Source: Pseudanabaena sp. SR411 | GTDB lineage: Bacteria > Cyanobacteriota > Cyanobacteriia > Pseudanabaenales > Pseudanabaenaceae | Direction: 5' to 3' | Assembly: GCF_002251945.1 (NCBI RefSeq) | Contig: NZ_NDHW01000209.1 | Location: forward strand, 1-35,498 | Length of the DNA stretch: 35,498 bases | In this document: piece by piece, positions 1 to 7,923 of the stretch | Layout: each line of letters begins with the position of its first letter | Numbering within the stretch: the stretch's first letter is position 1 | Translations under genes and position numbers: made by a program | The notes under the pieces: generated by a model | What the model was told of the DNA's origin: nothing | Database searches by the model: none | What the model saw: the letters and a program-made list of their open reading frames with translations, nothing else

Positions 1-76
1 TCGTCTTCTTTTTTTTAGGTAACAGAGGTTCTATAATCTCCCACTCTTGATCGCTTAGGCTGCTGCTATATCCCAT
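1..76 (-). CDS. IS5-family transposase, N-terminal end (partial, runs off window)
   Basis: The reverse strand encodes 25 residues starting MGYSSSLSDQEWEIIEPLLP, the typical opening of the IS5/DUF4096 transposases (SLxDxEWxxxxPLLP), which cut and rejoin DNA at the ends of their own insertion sequence. The ATG at 74-76 is preceded on the same strand by AAGGAG at good spacing, so the start is firm. The rest of the gene lies left of the window, so intactness cannot be judged. Nothing recognisable as the terminal inverted repeat was proven in 77-177, although that end of the element should lie there. Confidence 0.8.
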   Translation of the reverse strand, partial: MGYSSSLSDQEWEIIEPLLPKKKKT

Positions 77-177
77 GTTTGACTCCTTTTTCTACTCTTC
101 CTAAGATACCAAATGGGTTCTATAATCCGGTTAGAGCTTTTATCCCAGAGTTGATTGCAGGACTACTCGGTAATTGC

Positions 178-280
178 TATAGCAATTACTGATTAAACGA
201 ACCAAATATTTTTGTGAAAGTTTTGCTTTGCAAAACTTTCACAAAAATCTTTGGTTCAAATTTGAGCGCAAAGCGATGCA
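178..280. repeat. 103-bp dispersed hairpin element, copy 1
   Basis: Starts TATAGCAATTACTGATTAAA and ends near AAAGCGATGCA. Inside is an imperfect 28-bp stem (199-226 with 230-257, one mismatch) and, beyond it, a short GCGCAAAGCG stem. Copies 2 (8797-8900) and 3 (28744-28846) have the same layout in the opposite orientation: same ends, same flanking GGTTCGTT..GATC segment, but different stem sequence. It lies between the transposase start and the 3' end of the diguanylate cyclase gene. Confidence 0.8.
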
Positions 281-287
281 AATATGA

Positions 288-1706
288 CTAAAATTTTGTA
301 GCAACAATGCAAGATCTACCTTGGGCTTTTGCTTCATATAAAGCTTGATCGGCATGAAGAATTAATTCTTCAATTTTTGTATCTAGAGAAGGAACGCAAA
401 CACTAAGCCCAGCACTGACGGTAACGACATTACTCACCTTTGATTTCTCATGGGGAATGTTTAAATCAGCGATCGCTTTTAACGTCATCGCCGCAATTTT
501 TTCAGCATCGACTAAGGTGGCATCAGGCAACAACAAAGCAAATTCTTCGCCACCATAACGAGCAGCCATATCGGTTTTACGCTGAGCCATATTGCTAATT
601 GTATGGGCAACTTGCTGAAGACAATAATCACCCATTTGATGTCCATAGTAATCGTTGTAAGCTTTGAAATAATCAATATCCAACAAAATTAGAGAAATGG
701 AATGTTGATATCGACAGGCTCGTGCTAACTCCTTTTCGATGACAGTATTAAATGAACGGCGATTAGGAATTTCAGTCAATCCGTCAAGGTAAGATATCTT
801 TTCCAATTGTTGATTGAGAATCAAGATTTCTGCTTGGGCTAATTTTAGAGCCTCTAACTGTTCGCGCGATCGGATGGCAAACCATACGGCGATCGCAATG
901 ACAACGGAAAATAGTCCCCCAAAAATTAAAATTCCCTCGGCAACAAAATTCTTCGTTTTGATACCATATTGATTCGTAATATATAACTCAGTTGAATAAA
1001 GTGCTTGCCAAAGACAAATAGTAATCGTAAAACCTAAAACACTTAAGATAAGCGGCAACACAACTGAGGGGATTTTTTGCTGAATCTGCCAACTCAAATA
1101 TCTTGCTTCTAAAATCAACATTATCCCCACAACGATAAAGCCTATCGAAGTATGGATCGCCATCTTCGTTAAATTGCCCCAACCGTAAGCTGCCTCTACA
1201 TTAGACAAATATCCTAAAAAAGCAACACTTCCCAGCCCCATAATCACCGTCCCCAAAAAACTACCAACCAAAAGTTGGTTCAAACTAAGTTTCTTGGTTG
1301 ACATTGTGAAGATGGCAAGGCCACTTAACAAAAAGTTTAAAGCTGTATTTGGAGCCATGCGACCAGGTTGCGAAGTACCGATCGTAATGTAATGCTTCAT
1401 CAATAATTCATCTATCGACAAATTTATCCCCCAAATATGTTGGACTAGGGTCAATCCGCCTAATAAAACTAGTCCAATCCCAATATATTTGATAAATTTC
1501 CTGCGATTATTGGTCGCACTCAAGATCGCTAGACCTATAAGCCCAAATCCTAGAGCCGTATTAAACTGCATCGGCACAAATTGAGGATGGATCTGAATCA
1601 ACCTTGCAGAACCGATATACCATCCCCATATCACCGTCAAACCTAGGGCTAGCAATAAAAATGCACCAATGTTAATGCAAAATCTTAAAAAAGTGTATCT
1701 ATGCAT
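288..1706 (-). CDS. Membrane-anchored diguanylate cyclase (GGDEF)
   Basis: Makes the second messenger cyclic di-GMP from two GTP. Residues 1-280 hold about eight hydrophobic segments, a multi-helix membrane sensor region that I cannot assign to a named MASE family. A short coiled coil (about 282-305) leads into the GGDEF domain (305-472). The active-site loop is GGEEF (385-389, preceded by RY), so it should be catalytically competent. An RxxD inhibitory site (R376-KT-D379) sits five residues upstream of the loop, as expected for product feedback. Substrate-binding features (LTEIPNRRSF, DIDYFKAYNDYYGH) are present. It is a single gene with no EAL partner nearby. The ATG start opens directly into the first membrane helix. 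Confidence 0.92.
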   Translation of the reverse strand: MHRYTFLRFCINIGAFLLLALGLTVIWGWYIGSARLIQIHPQFVPMQFNTALGFGLIGLAILSATNNRRKFIKYIGIGLVLLGGLTLVQHIWGINLSIDELLMKHYITIGTSQPGRMAPNTALNFLLSGLAIFTMSTKKLSLNQLLVGSFLGTVIMGLGSVAFLGYLSNVEAAYGWGNLTKMAIHTSIGFIVVGIMLILEARYLSWQIQQKIPSVVLPLILSVLGFTITICLWQALYSTELYITNQYGIKTKNFVAEGILIFGGLFSVVIAIAVWFAIRSREQLEALKLAQAEILILNQQLEKISYLDGLTEIPNRRSFNTVIEKELARACRYQHSISLILLDIDYFKAYNDYYGHQMGDYCLQQVAHTISNMAQRKTDMAARYGGEEFALLLPDATLVDAEKIAAMTLKAIADLNIPHEKSKVSNVVTVSAGLSVCVPSLDTKIEELILHADQALYEAKAQGRSCIVATKF

Positions 1707-1781
1707 CTTTAATAATGAAAGTTGGCAAATTTAATTCGCACATCTTTTTTGCAAATCGTTTAGGGAATATTCATGGGAATC

Positions 1782-1835
1782 ATGTTATACCAAATCACAA
1801 AAGTGTTGGCACACCTTTGTGATTTGGTATAACAT
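1782..1835. repeat. Intergenic palindrome
   Basis: Arms read ATGTTATACCAAATCACAAA and its complement, with a small centre around TTGGCA. It has no T-tract and lies in a divergent promoter region, so it is a dispersed repeat or a regulatory structure rather than a terminator. Confidence 0.7.
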
Positions 1836-1928
1836 CAGAAAGATAGTGCGATCGCTTGCCAAAAGCTTTTTTACTGTGGGAAAAACAATTTTTTGCCGAA
1901 TAAAGCTCAGATTTGAGTTTTAATTTTG

Positions 1929-1969
1929 ATTTTCTAAAGTTTTATAACACTTTAGAAAATTAGTATAAG
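1929..1969 (+). promoter_or_regulatory. Putative desaturase promoter with 11-bp inverted repeat
   Basis: ATTTTCTAAAG (1929-1939) and CTTTAGAAAAT (1950-1960) form a perfect inverted repeat with a 10-nt spacer. TTTATA (1941-1946), a weak -35, lies in the spacer, and 17 nt on is TATAAG (1964-1969), a good -10. Transcription would start near 1976, giving a leader of about 35 nt. The repeat straddles the -35 region, where a repressor or activator would be expected to bind. This is inferred from sequence only. Confidence 0.4.
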
Positions 1970-2010
1970 TGAAAAATTATAAATACGATATTGATTAGAA
2001 ATGTTAAAAG

Positions 2011-3129
2011 ATGCAAGAGCGAAACGGATCTCAACAGTTTGTGATTAGTTCCGAGCAAGAACCAGCTAAGAAACTAAAATTTGCCAAGAATAGTGGATTT
2101 CAGACTGAACTGAGAAGACGAGTAGACCAACTTTTTCAAAGTAGTGATCTTAGAGAACGTGATTGTTCACGGATGTACATGAAGACAGCGATTTTGCTGT
2201 TTAGCTTAATCGGGTTATATACTGCCTTAGTTTTCTTTGCCCAGACATGGTGGCAAGTGGTTCCCCTTTGTATAGCCCTTGGGGTCGTCACCGCAGGAAT
2301 CGGTTTTAGTATTCAGCACGATGGCGCACACCATGCATATTCAAATATTGCATGGGTAAATAAGCTCATGTCCATGAGTTTAGATTTAATCGGTGGCAGT
2401 TCCTATATTTGGCATTGGAAACATGATGTTCTGCATCATACCTATACCAATATTGCTGGCTACGATATGGATCTAGAAGTAGGAATCTTTGGGCGGCTTT
2501 CTCCTTCCCATCCCAGACTTCTATTTCATCGGTGGCAACATTATTATCTTTGGCTGCTGTACGGTTTGTTAGCGATCAAGTGGCATTTTTATGATGATTT
2601 TTATTGCTTGATCACTGGCAAAATTGGCGATCGCACCTATCCTCGTCCTACCAAAAGCAATCTTGCGATTTTCTTTGGGGGTAAGCTCATTTTCTTCACA
2701 CTTGCCTTTGCTATTCCCTTACTATTTCACTCAGTATGGAAGGTTTTAGCCAGTTATACGTTAGTCGCTGTAACTTTGGGCATCGTACTGAGTGTGGTAT
2801 TTCAACTAGCCCATGTAGTTGAAGAAGCAGATTTTCCACTTCCTCTGGCAGAAGCTAACATCATTGAGAATGATTGGGCGATTCATCAAATTGAAACAAC
2901 GGTGAATTTCTCCCGTAATAATCCCTTTGTGACATGGCTAGTTGGCGGCTTAAACTTCCAAGTTGAACATCATTTATTCCCGAATATTTGTCATGTTAAT
3001 TATCCTGCAATTTCCAAAGTAGTTGAGCAGACCTGTCTAGAGTTTGGTGTGAGATACAACTATCACACTTCTTTCTGGGCGGGTTGTCTCTCTCACTTCC
3101 ATTGGTTGCGCCGCTTGGGAAGCATATAA
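2011..3129 (+). CDS. desD: Acyl-lipid fatty acid desaturase, delta-6 (DesD) type
   Basis: Membrane di-iron desaturase that introduces a double bond into fatty acids of membrane glycerolipids, using ferredoxin-derived electrons in cyanobacteria. The three histidine boxes are HDGAHH (103-108), HDVLHH (138-143) and QVEHH (317-321). The glutamine in place of the first histidine of box three is characteristic of front-end (delta-6) desaturases. Hydrophobic pairs lie at about 58-100 and 220-270. Length (372 residues) and the lines around HHTYTNIAGYD and HHLFPNICHVNYP match cyanobacterial DesD. There is no fused cytochrome b5 domain. No clear ribosome binding site precedes the ATG. A promoter-like element with an inverted repeat lies just upstream and a terminator overlaps the stop codon. 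Regiospecificity is inferred from family resemblance. Confidence 0.85.
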   Translation: MQERNGSQQFVISSEQEPAKKLKFAKNSGFQTELRRRVDQLFQSSDLRERDCSRMYMKTAILLFSLIGLYTALVFFAQTWWQVVPLCIALGVVTAGIGFSIQHDGAHHAYSNIAWVNKLMSMSLDLIGGSSYIWHWKHDVLHHTYTNIAGYDMDLEVGIFGRLSPSHPRLLFHRWQHYYLWLLYGLLAIKWHFYDDFYCLITGKIGDRTYPRPTKSNLAIFFGGKLIFFTLAFAIPLLFHSVWKVLASYTLVAVTLGIVLSVVFQLAHVVEEADFPLPLAEANIIENDWAIHQIETTVNFSRNNPFVTWLVGGLNFQVEHHLFPNICHVNYPAISKVVEQTCLEFGVRYNYHTSFWAGCLSHFHWLRRLGSI

Positions 3130-3162
3130 AAAAAGAGCGCCTAGCGCTCTTTTTTTATATGC
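3122..3162. terminator. Desaturase terminator, perfect 19-bp stem
   Basis: Perfect palindrome with a 3-nt loop: GCATATAAAAAAAGAGCGC (3122-3140), CTA, then its complement (3144-3162) ending in a run of seven T. It overlaps the desaturase stop codon (3127-3129). The A-tract/T-tract symmetry makes it usable on both strands, so it may also end transcription of the small gene at 3218-3439. Confidence 0.85.
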
Positions 3163-3163
3163 A

Positions 3164-3206
3164 ATTTGAAAAGAGTGCGCCCCTTCGGGGCGCACTCTCT
3201 TCAAAT
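3164..3206. repeat. Second hairpin between convergent genes
   Basis: ATTTGAA.AGAGTGCGCCCC pairs with GGGGCGCACTCT.TTCAAAT around a TTC loop. It lies directly after the desaturase terminator and before the stop codon of the convergent 73-residue gene. Confidence 0.75.
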
Positions 3207-3217
3207 ATTTGGGGTTG

Positions 3218-3439
3218 TTAATAACTATCGGTTTTACTGACAGTCGTATTAATTAGTTGTTGATTTGCTTGATTGAGACGATCGGCGATCGCTTCTCGCA
3301 CATCACGATTTACATGAGTATCAGCAAGAACTTCCTGTGCCATTTCTCGATATTCGGCACTAGTGGTGAGATCCACTTGATCGAGTTGGTTGAGATTTTC
3401 ATAGATAGTCTCAGGAGAAACCAACACATTACTTTCCAT
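3218..3439 (-). CDS. Small conserved-looking protein of unknown function
   Basis: A 73-residue acidic, soluble, probably helical protein beginning MESNVLVSPETIYENL. I do not recognise the family. AAGGA lies about seven bases before the ATG on the coding strand, which supports a real gene. It follows gltD on the same strand, 57 bp downstream, with a 20-bp palindrome (3465-3484) in between, so it could be read through from gltD or transcribed separately. It has no membrane segment and no cysteines. Confidence 0.6.
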   Translation of the reverse strand: MESNVLVSPETIYENLNQLDQVDLTTSAEYREMAQEVLADTHVNRDVREAIADRLNQANQQLINTTVSKTDSY

Positions 3440-3464
3440 AGTTCATTCCTTACTTTATGACAGG

Positions 3465-3484
3465 CAAGGGGCTTAAGCCCCTTG
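3465..3484. repeat. 20-bp perfect palindrome between gltD and the small gene
   Basis: CAAGGGGCTTAAGCCCCTTG is fully self-complementary. It lies just beyond the gltD stop codon and has no long T-tract. It could attenuate read-through into the 73-residue gene. Confidence 0.6.
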
Positions 3485-3496
3485 TTATAGATTGAT

Positions 3497-4981
3497 TTAG
3501 GGTAAATCTGTATTACCCATAAGATAGCGATCGCATTCACGAGCAGCACCACGACCTTCGTTAATCGCCCAGACGATTAGACTTTGTCCACGGCGACAGT
3601 CTCCTGCGGCAAAAACGCTAGGTAGACTAGTAGTAAATTGACCGTGATTTGCTTTGACATTACTACGAGGATCGCGTTCCACTCCTAGGGAATCCAGTAA
3701 AGGTTGTTCTGGACCTAGGAAACCCATTGCCAGCAAAACAATCTGAGCAGGAATTACCTTTTCAGTACCAGCTACTTGCTTGGGAACGAACTGCCCTTTA
3801 TCATTGCGTTCCCATTGCACTTGCACAGTGTGAACAGCTTTGACCTGACCGTTTTCATCTCCCTCGATCTTAGTCGCAGTCGTGATATAAGCTCTAGGAT
3901 CGTCACCAAACTTTGCACTCGCTTCTTCCTGTCCGTAGTCCATTTTGTAGACTTTCGGCCATTCAGGCCAAGGGTTGTCCTTAGCACGGATGGCTGGAGG
4001 CTTAGGCATGATTTCTAACTGGACAACACTATTGCAACCATGACGAATTGATGTACCTACACAGTCCGTACCTGTATCGCCACCGCCAATAATCACCACA
4101 TCTTTACCCTGTGCAGAGATAAAGTCATCCCCTGACTTGCCATTGAGCACTGCCTTAGTATTCGCAGTGAGGAATTCCATGGCAAAATGAATACCTTTGA
4201 GTTCGCGTCCTTCGATACTCAAATCACGGGGCTTGGTTGCGCCTGTACAGAGTATGACAGCATCAAATTCTTTGAGCAAATCTTCCGCAGGGAGATCCTT
4301 TCCAATTTCAGTATTGCAAACAAATTTCACTCCTTCTTGCTCAAGAATACCCAAGCGGCGCAATACCACTTTTTGCTTGTCCAACTTCATGTTGGGAATG
4401 CCATACATTAACAATCCCCCTGGGCGATCGGCGCGTTCATAGACCGTAACCCAATGCCCTGCTTTGTTTAGCTGTGCGGCTGCGCTCAATCCTGCGGGAC
4501 CTGAACCAATCACTGCAACTTTTTTACCCGTCCGTTTAGCAGGTGGTTCGGGGACAATCCAACCTTCTTCCCAGCCCTTATCGATGATGGAGTACTCAAT
4601 ATTCTTGATCGTCACAGGTGGATTCGTGATCCCCAAAACACAGGAACCTTCACAGGGCGCAGGACAAACCCGACCTGTAAATTCTGGGAAATTGTTAGTT
4701 TTATGTAGACGATCTAGGGCTTCGCGCCACAGTCCCCGATATACCAAGTCATTCCATTCGGGAATCAGGTTATTGACGGGGCAGCCGCTAGCCATGCCAC
4801 TGATCAGGTTGCCAGTATGACAAAATGGTGTACCACAGTCCATACATCGAGCGCCCTGTGTGCGGAGATTTTCATCGGGCATATGGACATGAAATTCATC
4901 CCAATTTTTGATGCGATCGCTTGGTGGTATTTCCGTCGGTGCTTCGCGAAGGTACTCAATAAATCCTGTCGGTTTTCCCAT
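3497..4981 (-). CDS. gltD: Glutamate synthase small subunit (GOGAT beta chain)
   Basis: Passes electrons from NAD(P)H through FAD and two [4Fe-4S] clusters to the large GOGAT subunit, which converts 2-oxoglutarate plus glutamine to two glutamates, the main nitrogen-assimilation step. The cluster cysteines are C46, C49, C54 and C67 (CMDCGTPFC) and C106, C110 and C114 (CPAPCEGSC). The FAD-binding loop is GSGPAG (159-164), and a second dinucleotide fold carries GGGDTGTDC. The C-terminal FAD signature is [18 protein letters not shown]. The 494-residue length is normal and the start MGKPTGF is typical. The large subunit gene gltB is not in the window; homologous NAD(P)H-dependent reductases exist, but the length and start favour GltD. 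Confidence 0.95.
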   Translation of the reverse strand: MGKPTGFIEYLREAPTEIPPSDRIKNWDEFHVHMPDENLRTQGARCMDCGTPFCHTGNLISGMASGCPVNNLIPEWNDLVYRGLWREALDRLHKTNNFPEFTGRVCPAPCEGSCVLGITNPPVTIKNIEYSIIDKGWEEGWIVPEPPAKRTGKKVAVIGSGPAGLSAAAQLNKAGHWVTVYERADRPGGLLMYGIPNMKLDKQKVVLRRLGILEQEGVKFVCNTEIGKDLPAEDLLKEFDAVILCTGATKPRDLSIEGRELKGIHFAMEFLTANTKAVLNGKSGDDFISAQGKDVVIIGGGDTGTDCVGTSIRHGCNSVVQLEIMPKPPAIRAKDNPWPEWPKVYKMDYGQEEASAKFGDDPRAYITTATKIEGDENGQVKAVHTVQVQWERNDKGQFVPKQVAGTEKVIPAQIVLLAMGFLGPEQPLLDSLGVERDPRSNVKANHGQFTTSLPSVFAAGDCRRGQSLIVWAINEGRGAARECDRYLMGNTDLP

Positions 4982-5028
4982 TGCTTTTCGTTTCTATGTT
5001 TTGATGAGTCAGCATTTCTGAAATTATG

Positions 5029-5081
5029 AAACCAATTTTAGGATTTCCGCGCCTACGGCGCGGAAATCCTAAAATTGGTTT
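5029..5081. repeat. Perfect 25-bp-arm palindrome
   Basis: The left arm begins AAACCAATTTTAGGATTTCC and both arms are exactly complementary around a TAC loop (5054-5056). It is located upstream of gltD. Confidence 0.85.
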
Positions 5082-5252
5082 TGATAAGTAAGCTATTTGC
5101 TATTTGATCAATAGCCCATAAAGTATTTTTAAACTGCTTAACTTGTTCTAAGTATATTTTACGGGTTTCCTTAATATTAGTTAACGTTGCCATCTGAATA
5201 ATAAGGAAAAAGTCTTTGGAGATTGACTCCGATTTGAGAAACAGTGTCACAA

Positions 5253-5303
5253 AACCCAAAAGAAAGATGGTGGAGCTTTGCGCCGCCATCTTTCTTTTGG
5301 GTT
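5253..5303. repeat. Hairpin with AACCCAAAAGA arms
   Basis: AACCCAAAAGAAAGATGG (5253-5270) pairs with 5286-5303. The centre (GGAGCTTTGCGCC) is a damaged version of the GGCGC-TTT-GCGCC core seen in other hairpins here. It abuts the next palindrome with no gap. Confidence 0.8.
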
Positions 5304-5350
5304 AAGGTTTGTGAGAGTGTGACACTGCGTGTCACACTCTCACAAACCTT
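5304..5350. repeat. Perfect 22-bp-arm palindrome
   Basis: AAGGTTTGTGAGAGTGTGAC.. (5304-5325) and 5329-5350 are exactly complementary around TGC. It lies directly after the previous hairpin and about 60 bp upstream of the next gene. Confidence 0.8.
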
Positions 5351-5408
5351 TTAGGATTGCTATATACAAGATTTTCGTTGATTGTATTTTGGTTATATTA
5401 TTGTTTCT

Positions 5409-6089
5409 ATGATTACCCCACTCAAACGCAAAAATTTTGATGAGCTTATTCCTGCTGTACCTACCTCAGAGCAGTATCAATACTATTGGGGCGATGGTCA
5501 GAGTGTATTTCGTCGCGTTGCCATTTCGATCGCTTGTGTAATTGTATTCACAATCCTCTATAACCGTGTTCACGAAAATAATCCCAGTAGTTTCGCGGCT
5601 CTAGTCATGTTTGTCTGTGCAGCTTTGGGCGGATTGTATTGGATGTTAGAGCCAGTCGCACTAGCTAGCATTCGTAATGCCAAGTTGCGCCGCTTTGCCT
5701 ACTGTGGTTTTTGGCAGGCGGAAGTGTTGGATGTGTATGTCTCTCAGGAAGTACTTGCTCGTGCTGAAAAGGTAAACTCACGGGGACGCATGGATGTTAG
5801 TTATGACGCTGAAAGTTTTTTAAATATTGAGCTGGGTGATGAGACGGAGTTTGTAACGACTTTACGCTTACCGATGAAGCGCGAACTGAAGCGGATTCGA
5901 CCTGAGCAAACAGTATATATGCTGCTATTTTCTAACGATCGCCGCTTTGGTCGGGTTAGCCGCATCACTTCTGATGCCTATATTCCCCAATACAATCTCT
6001 GGGTGGGAGATTATCCTTATTTGCGTCGTGACACTTTTGTAGATCTGACTAAATATATGGTCAAGCGATCGCAGAAAGTAACTAGCTAA
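5409..6089 (+). CDS. Conserved cyanobacterial membrane protein, function unknown
   Basis: A 226-residue protein beginning MITPLKRKNFDELIPAVPTS. Two hydrophobic helices (roughly residues 37-53 and 62-85) are followed by a soluble, arginine-rich C-terminal half. I recognise the N-terminal pattern (PLxRxxFxxLIPAxxTxxQYxYYWG) from cyanobacterial proteins of unknown function that are sometimes loosely labelled phosphate transporter permease; nothing here supports transport. I prefer the ATG at 5409 over a TTG nine codons upstream because the family starts at this point. Neither has a clear ribosome binding site. It ends at a bidirectional terminator shared with the convergent next gene. Confidence 0.75.
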   Translation: MITPLKRKNFDELIPAVPTSEQYQYYWGDGQSVFRRVAISIACVIVFTILYNRVHENNPSSFAALVMFVCAALGGLYWMLEPVALASIRNAKLRRFAYCGFWQAEVLDVYVSQEVLARAEKVNSRGRMDVSYDAESFLNIELGDETEFVTTLRLPMKRELKRIRPEQTVYMLLFSNDRRFGRVSRITSDAYIPQYNLWVGDYPYLRRDTFVDLTKYMVKRSQKVTS

Positions 6090-6101
6090 ATCGCAAAGCC
6101 C

Positions 6102-6150
6102 AAATAAAGAATTAGTGGCGCGGCGTTGCCGCGCCACTAATTCTTTATTT
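6102..6150. terminator. Convergent-gene palindrome, perfect 23-bp arms
   Basis: AAATAAAGAATTAGTGGCGC.. (6102-6124) pairs exactly with 6128-6150 around GTT. It sits between the ends of two convergent genes and reaches the stop codon of the reverse-strand one, a position expected for a shared terminator. Confidence 0.75.
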
Positions 6151-6608
6151 TAAAATTGTTGTTGAAAAAGTATGGGGGCATTGACCCGAAATGGCTCTGC
6201 ACCTAGGGATTTTGGGTCGATGCGCCAGCGTTCTTCTATGGTGCTGTATTCGGCAATCTTCTGATCGCGGCGATTATGCAGCATGACATTAAAATTTTGT
6301 TTTTGGGCTTCAGTGCCGAGCTTAAATAGAAAACTAAAACGCTGCAAATAATCAGAGGCTATCCATCTAGTTGTATTAATCGTGACGATCGCCTGTTTAG
6401 CCTCGGCATCGATCTCAATATTTTCCACCCAACCTTCTTGCAAGCGTTGAGTTTTCCACCAGAGACTTGGCTCGACTGGTGCTTGAGGGATGGTGATCAC
6501 CTCCTCTGCTGAGGTCTGACTTACAATCACCAATGGTGCGATCGCGCCAATACTTAGCGCTAATAAAACGTGACTAATAATTGATTTGCCAACTAATTTG
6601 TTCGTCAT
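6150..6608 (-). CDS. Putative exported protein, function unknown
   Basis: A protein of about 152 residues starting MTNKLVGKSIISHVLLALSI, with a signal-peptide-like N-terminus (hydrophobic stretch ending near SQTSAEE). The remainder is soluble and suggests a periplasmic or thylakoid-lumen location. I do not recognise a domain. I chose the ATG at 6606-6608 rather than the one four codons upstream because GAGG lies six bases before it. It is divergent from hisH across about 109 bp, so the two promoters share that interval. Confidence 0.7.
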   Translation of the reverse strand: MTNKLVGKSIISHVLLALSIGAIAPLVIVSQTSAEEVITIPQAPVEPSLWWKTQRLQEGWVENIEIDAEAKQAIVTINTTRWIASDYLQRFSFLFKLGTEAQKQNFNVMLHNRRDQKIAEYSTIEERWRIDPKSLGAEPFRVNAPILFQQQF

Positions 6609-6646
6609 CCTAAACCTCATAACGTATTTTTCAGGACTTCAGCCAT

Positions 6647-6666
6647 TATAATCGCTTTAGAAAGCG
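6647..6666 (+). promoter_or_regulatory. Possible hisH promoter -10 and small inverted repeat
   Basis: TATAAT (6647-6652) is a perfect -10 match, followed at once by CGCTTT-AG-AAAGCG, a 6-bp inverted repeat over the expected start point. No convincing -35 was found, so the assignment is tentative. Confidence 0.35.
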
Positions 6667-6717
6667 CAAAGGAGCTTAAAGTTCCCCGTTGCAAGACTAT
6701 CAAGCAGGAGTAACATC

Positions 6718-7341
6718 ATGCCAGTTGTGGCAGTGATTGACTACGATATGGGCAACTTACACTCAGCCTGTAAAGGGCTAGAGATGGCAGGAGCCACCCC
6801 CATAGTGACCAATGATCCGCACAAGCTAGCCGCCGCCGATGGGATTGTTTTACCAGGTGTTGGTTCATTTGATCCCGCAATGCAAAAATTGCGGGCGACG
6901 AATCTAGAGCAACCCATCCATGAAGCGATCGCGTCTGGTAAACCATTTTTAGGAATTTGCTTGGGGATGCAAATTTTATTTGAGAGCAGTGAAGAGGGGC
7001 AAGAATCGGGATTGGGACTCATCAAGGGACAGGTTAAGCGATTTAGCCATGAGCCAAGCCTGACGATCCCACATATGGGCTGGAACCAGCTAGAACTAAA
7101 ACAAACTAATTGTCCGCTTTGGCAAGACTTGGGCGCTAGTCCTTGGATGTATTTTGTGCATTCCTACTACACTGCACCTGTTGATGACTCAGTAACAGCA
7201 GCGACGACAACCCACGGTAGCCAGACTGTGACTGTGGCGATCGCCAAAGATAATCTCATGGCTGTACAATTTCATCCCGAAAAATCATCCACTGACGGGA
7301 TACATTTGCTATCAAATTTCGTCAGAATGATCAGTGCGTAG
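6718..7341 (+). CDS. hisH: Imidazole glycerol phosphate synthase, glutaminase subunit
   Basis: Hydrolyses glutamine and channels ammonia to HisF, which forms imidazole glycerol phosphate and AICAR in histidine synthesis. It is a class I glutamine amidotransferase. The nucleophile is C81 in GICLGMQ, with H186 and E188 in FHPEKS. The N-terminus VIDYDMGNLHS, the oxyanion strand region PHMGWNQL and the family segment YFVHSYY are all typical. Length (207 residues) is normal. AGGAG lies eight bases before the ATG. hisF is not adjacent. The following DUF2808 gene begins 27 bp downstream on the same strand and may be co-transcribed. Confidence 0.96.
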   Translation: MPVVAVIDYDMGNLHSACKGLEMAGATPIVTNDPHKLAAADGIVLPGVGSFDPAMQKLRATNLEQPIHEAIASGKPFLGICLGMQILFESSEEGQESGLGLIKGQVKRFSHEPSLTIPHMGWNQLELKQTNCPLWQDLGASPWMYFVHSYYTAPVDDSVTAATTTHGSQTVTVAIAKDNLMAVQFHPEKSSTDGIHLLSNFVRMISA

Positions 7342-7367
7342 CATAATAGTAGAATCTTGAGAGATTT

Positions 7368-7895
7368 ATGAAGATCCAAATGATCAAAAAACTGGGTATT
7401 GTTTCTTGTCTGGCTGTAGCTTGTGCTGTGGTTTCGCCATCTGTAGTTCGCGCCCAATCCAATGCAGGATTCATTTTATTTGGCGGAATCAAGGATAGCG
7501 CACTTGACTATTGCCTCGACAGTGGCAGCAGTGGTCGTAATGATCGATACTATCTAGAAGTAAAACCACAAAAATTTAAAGTTTCCGAAGTAATCATTAC
7601 CTATCCTGATCACTTTACTGGTAGCTTTGATACGTCAGATATCAAACTGCGCGTAACGGATCAATGCCGTGGGGGCAAAGATTTAGAAATTGAATCAGCA
7701 ACTTGGGATAAAGAAACTCGCCGCATCACGATCATTCCTAAAGAAGCAATTCCTTCCAAAACAGCCTTACGAGCCGTGTTATCTAATGTAAGAAATCCTG
7801 ACTACAGTGGTTTCTATCAGTTTGATGGCAGAGTTATGCGTGCCGATATTCCCGTCCCAGTTTATATTGGCTCATGGGTAATTACCCTTGACTAA
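7368..7895 (+). CDS. DUF2808 family exported protein
   Basis: A 175-residue protein with a clear signal peptide (about 1-29, cleavage after VVRA) followed by one DUF2808 domain. Family features visible are YYLEVKPQKFKVSEVIITYP, the DTSDIKLR strand, and a C-terminal block LSNVRNPDYSGFYQFD...PVPVYIGSWVITLD. The family is almost confined to cyanobacteria and has no established function. A secreted or periplasmic role is inferred from the signal. A terminator-like hairpin follows at 7924-7962. Confidence 0.88.
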   Translation: MKIQMIKKLGIVSCLAVACAVVSPSVVRAQSNAGFILFGGIKDSALDYCLDSGSSGRNDRYYLEVKPQKFKVSEVIITYPDHFTGSFDTSDIKLRVTDQCRGGKDLEIESATWDKETRRITIIPKEAIPSKTALRAVLSNVRNPDYSGFYQFDGRVMRADIPVPVYIGSWVITLD

Positions 7896-7923
7896 AACTA
7901 TAAAAGTTTGCTAATAACTCAAC

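Larger units (their letters stand above)
1707..2010. other. Intergenic region between divergent diguanylate cyclase and desaturase genes
   Basis: This 304-bp stretch separates two divergently transcribed genes, so both promoters must lie here. It contains a 54-bp palindrome (1782-1835) and, next to the desaturase, an 11-bp inverted repeat overlapping a promoter-like sequence. No open reading frame of interest was seen. Confidence 0.7.
4982..5408. other. Repeat-rich intergenic region
   Basis: Three strong palindromes fill much of this 427-bp gap (5029-5081, 5253-5303, 5304-5350). A reverse-strand frame could encode about 46 residues from an ATG at 5191-5193, but it has no ribosome binding site and runs into the hairpin at 5029-5081, so I do not call it a gene. 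The promoter of gltD should lie close to 4982-5028. Confidence 0.6.

Noticed and set aside
4464-4820. 118-residue plus-strand open frame inside gltD
   Set aside because: Antisense shadow of a fully intact, well-conserved gene.
5053-5289. 78-residue reverse-strand open frame, with an internal ATG form of about 46 residues
   Set aside because: Both ends lie in palindromic repeats, there is no ribosome binding site at either start, and the C-terminus is encoded by a hairpin arm.
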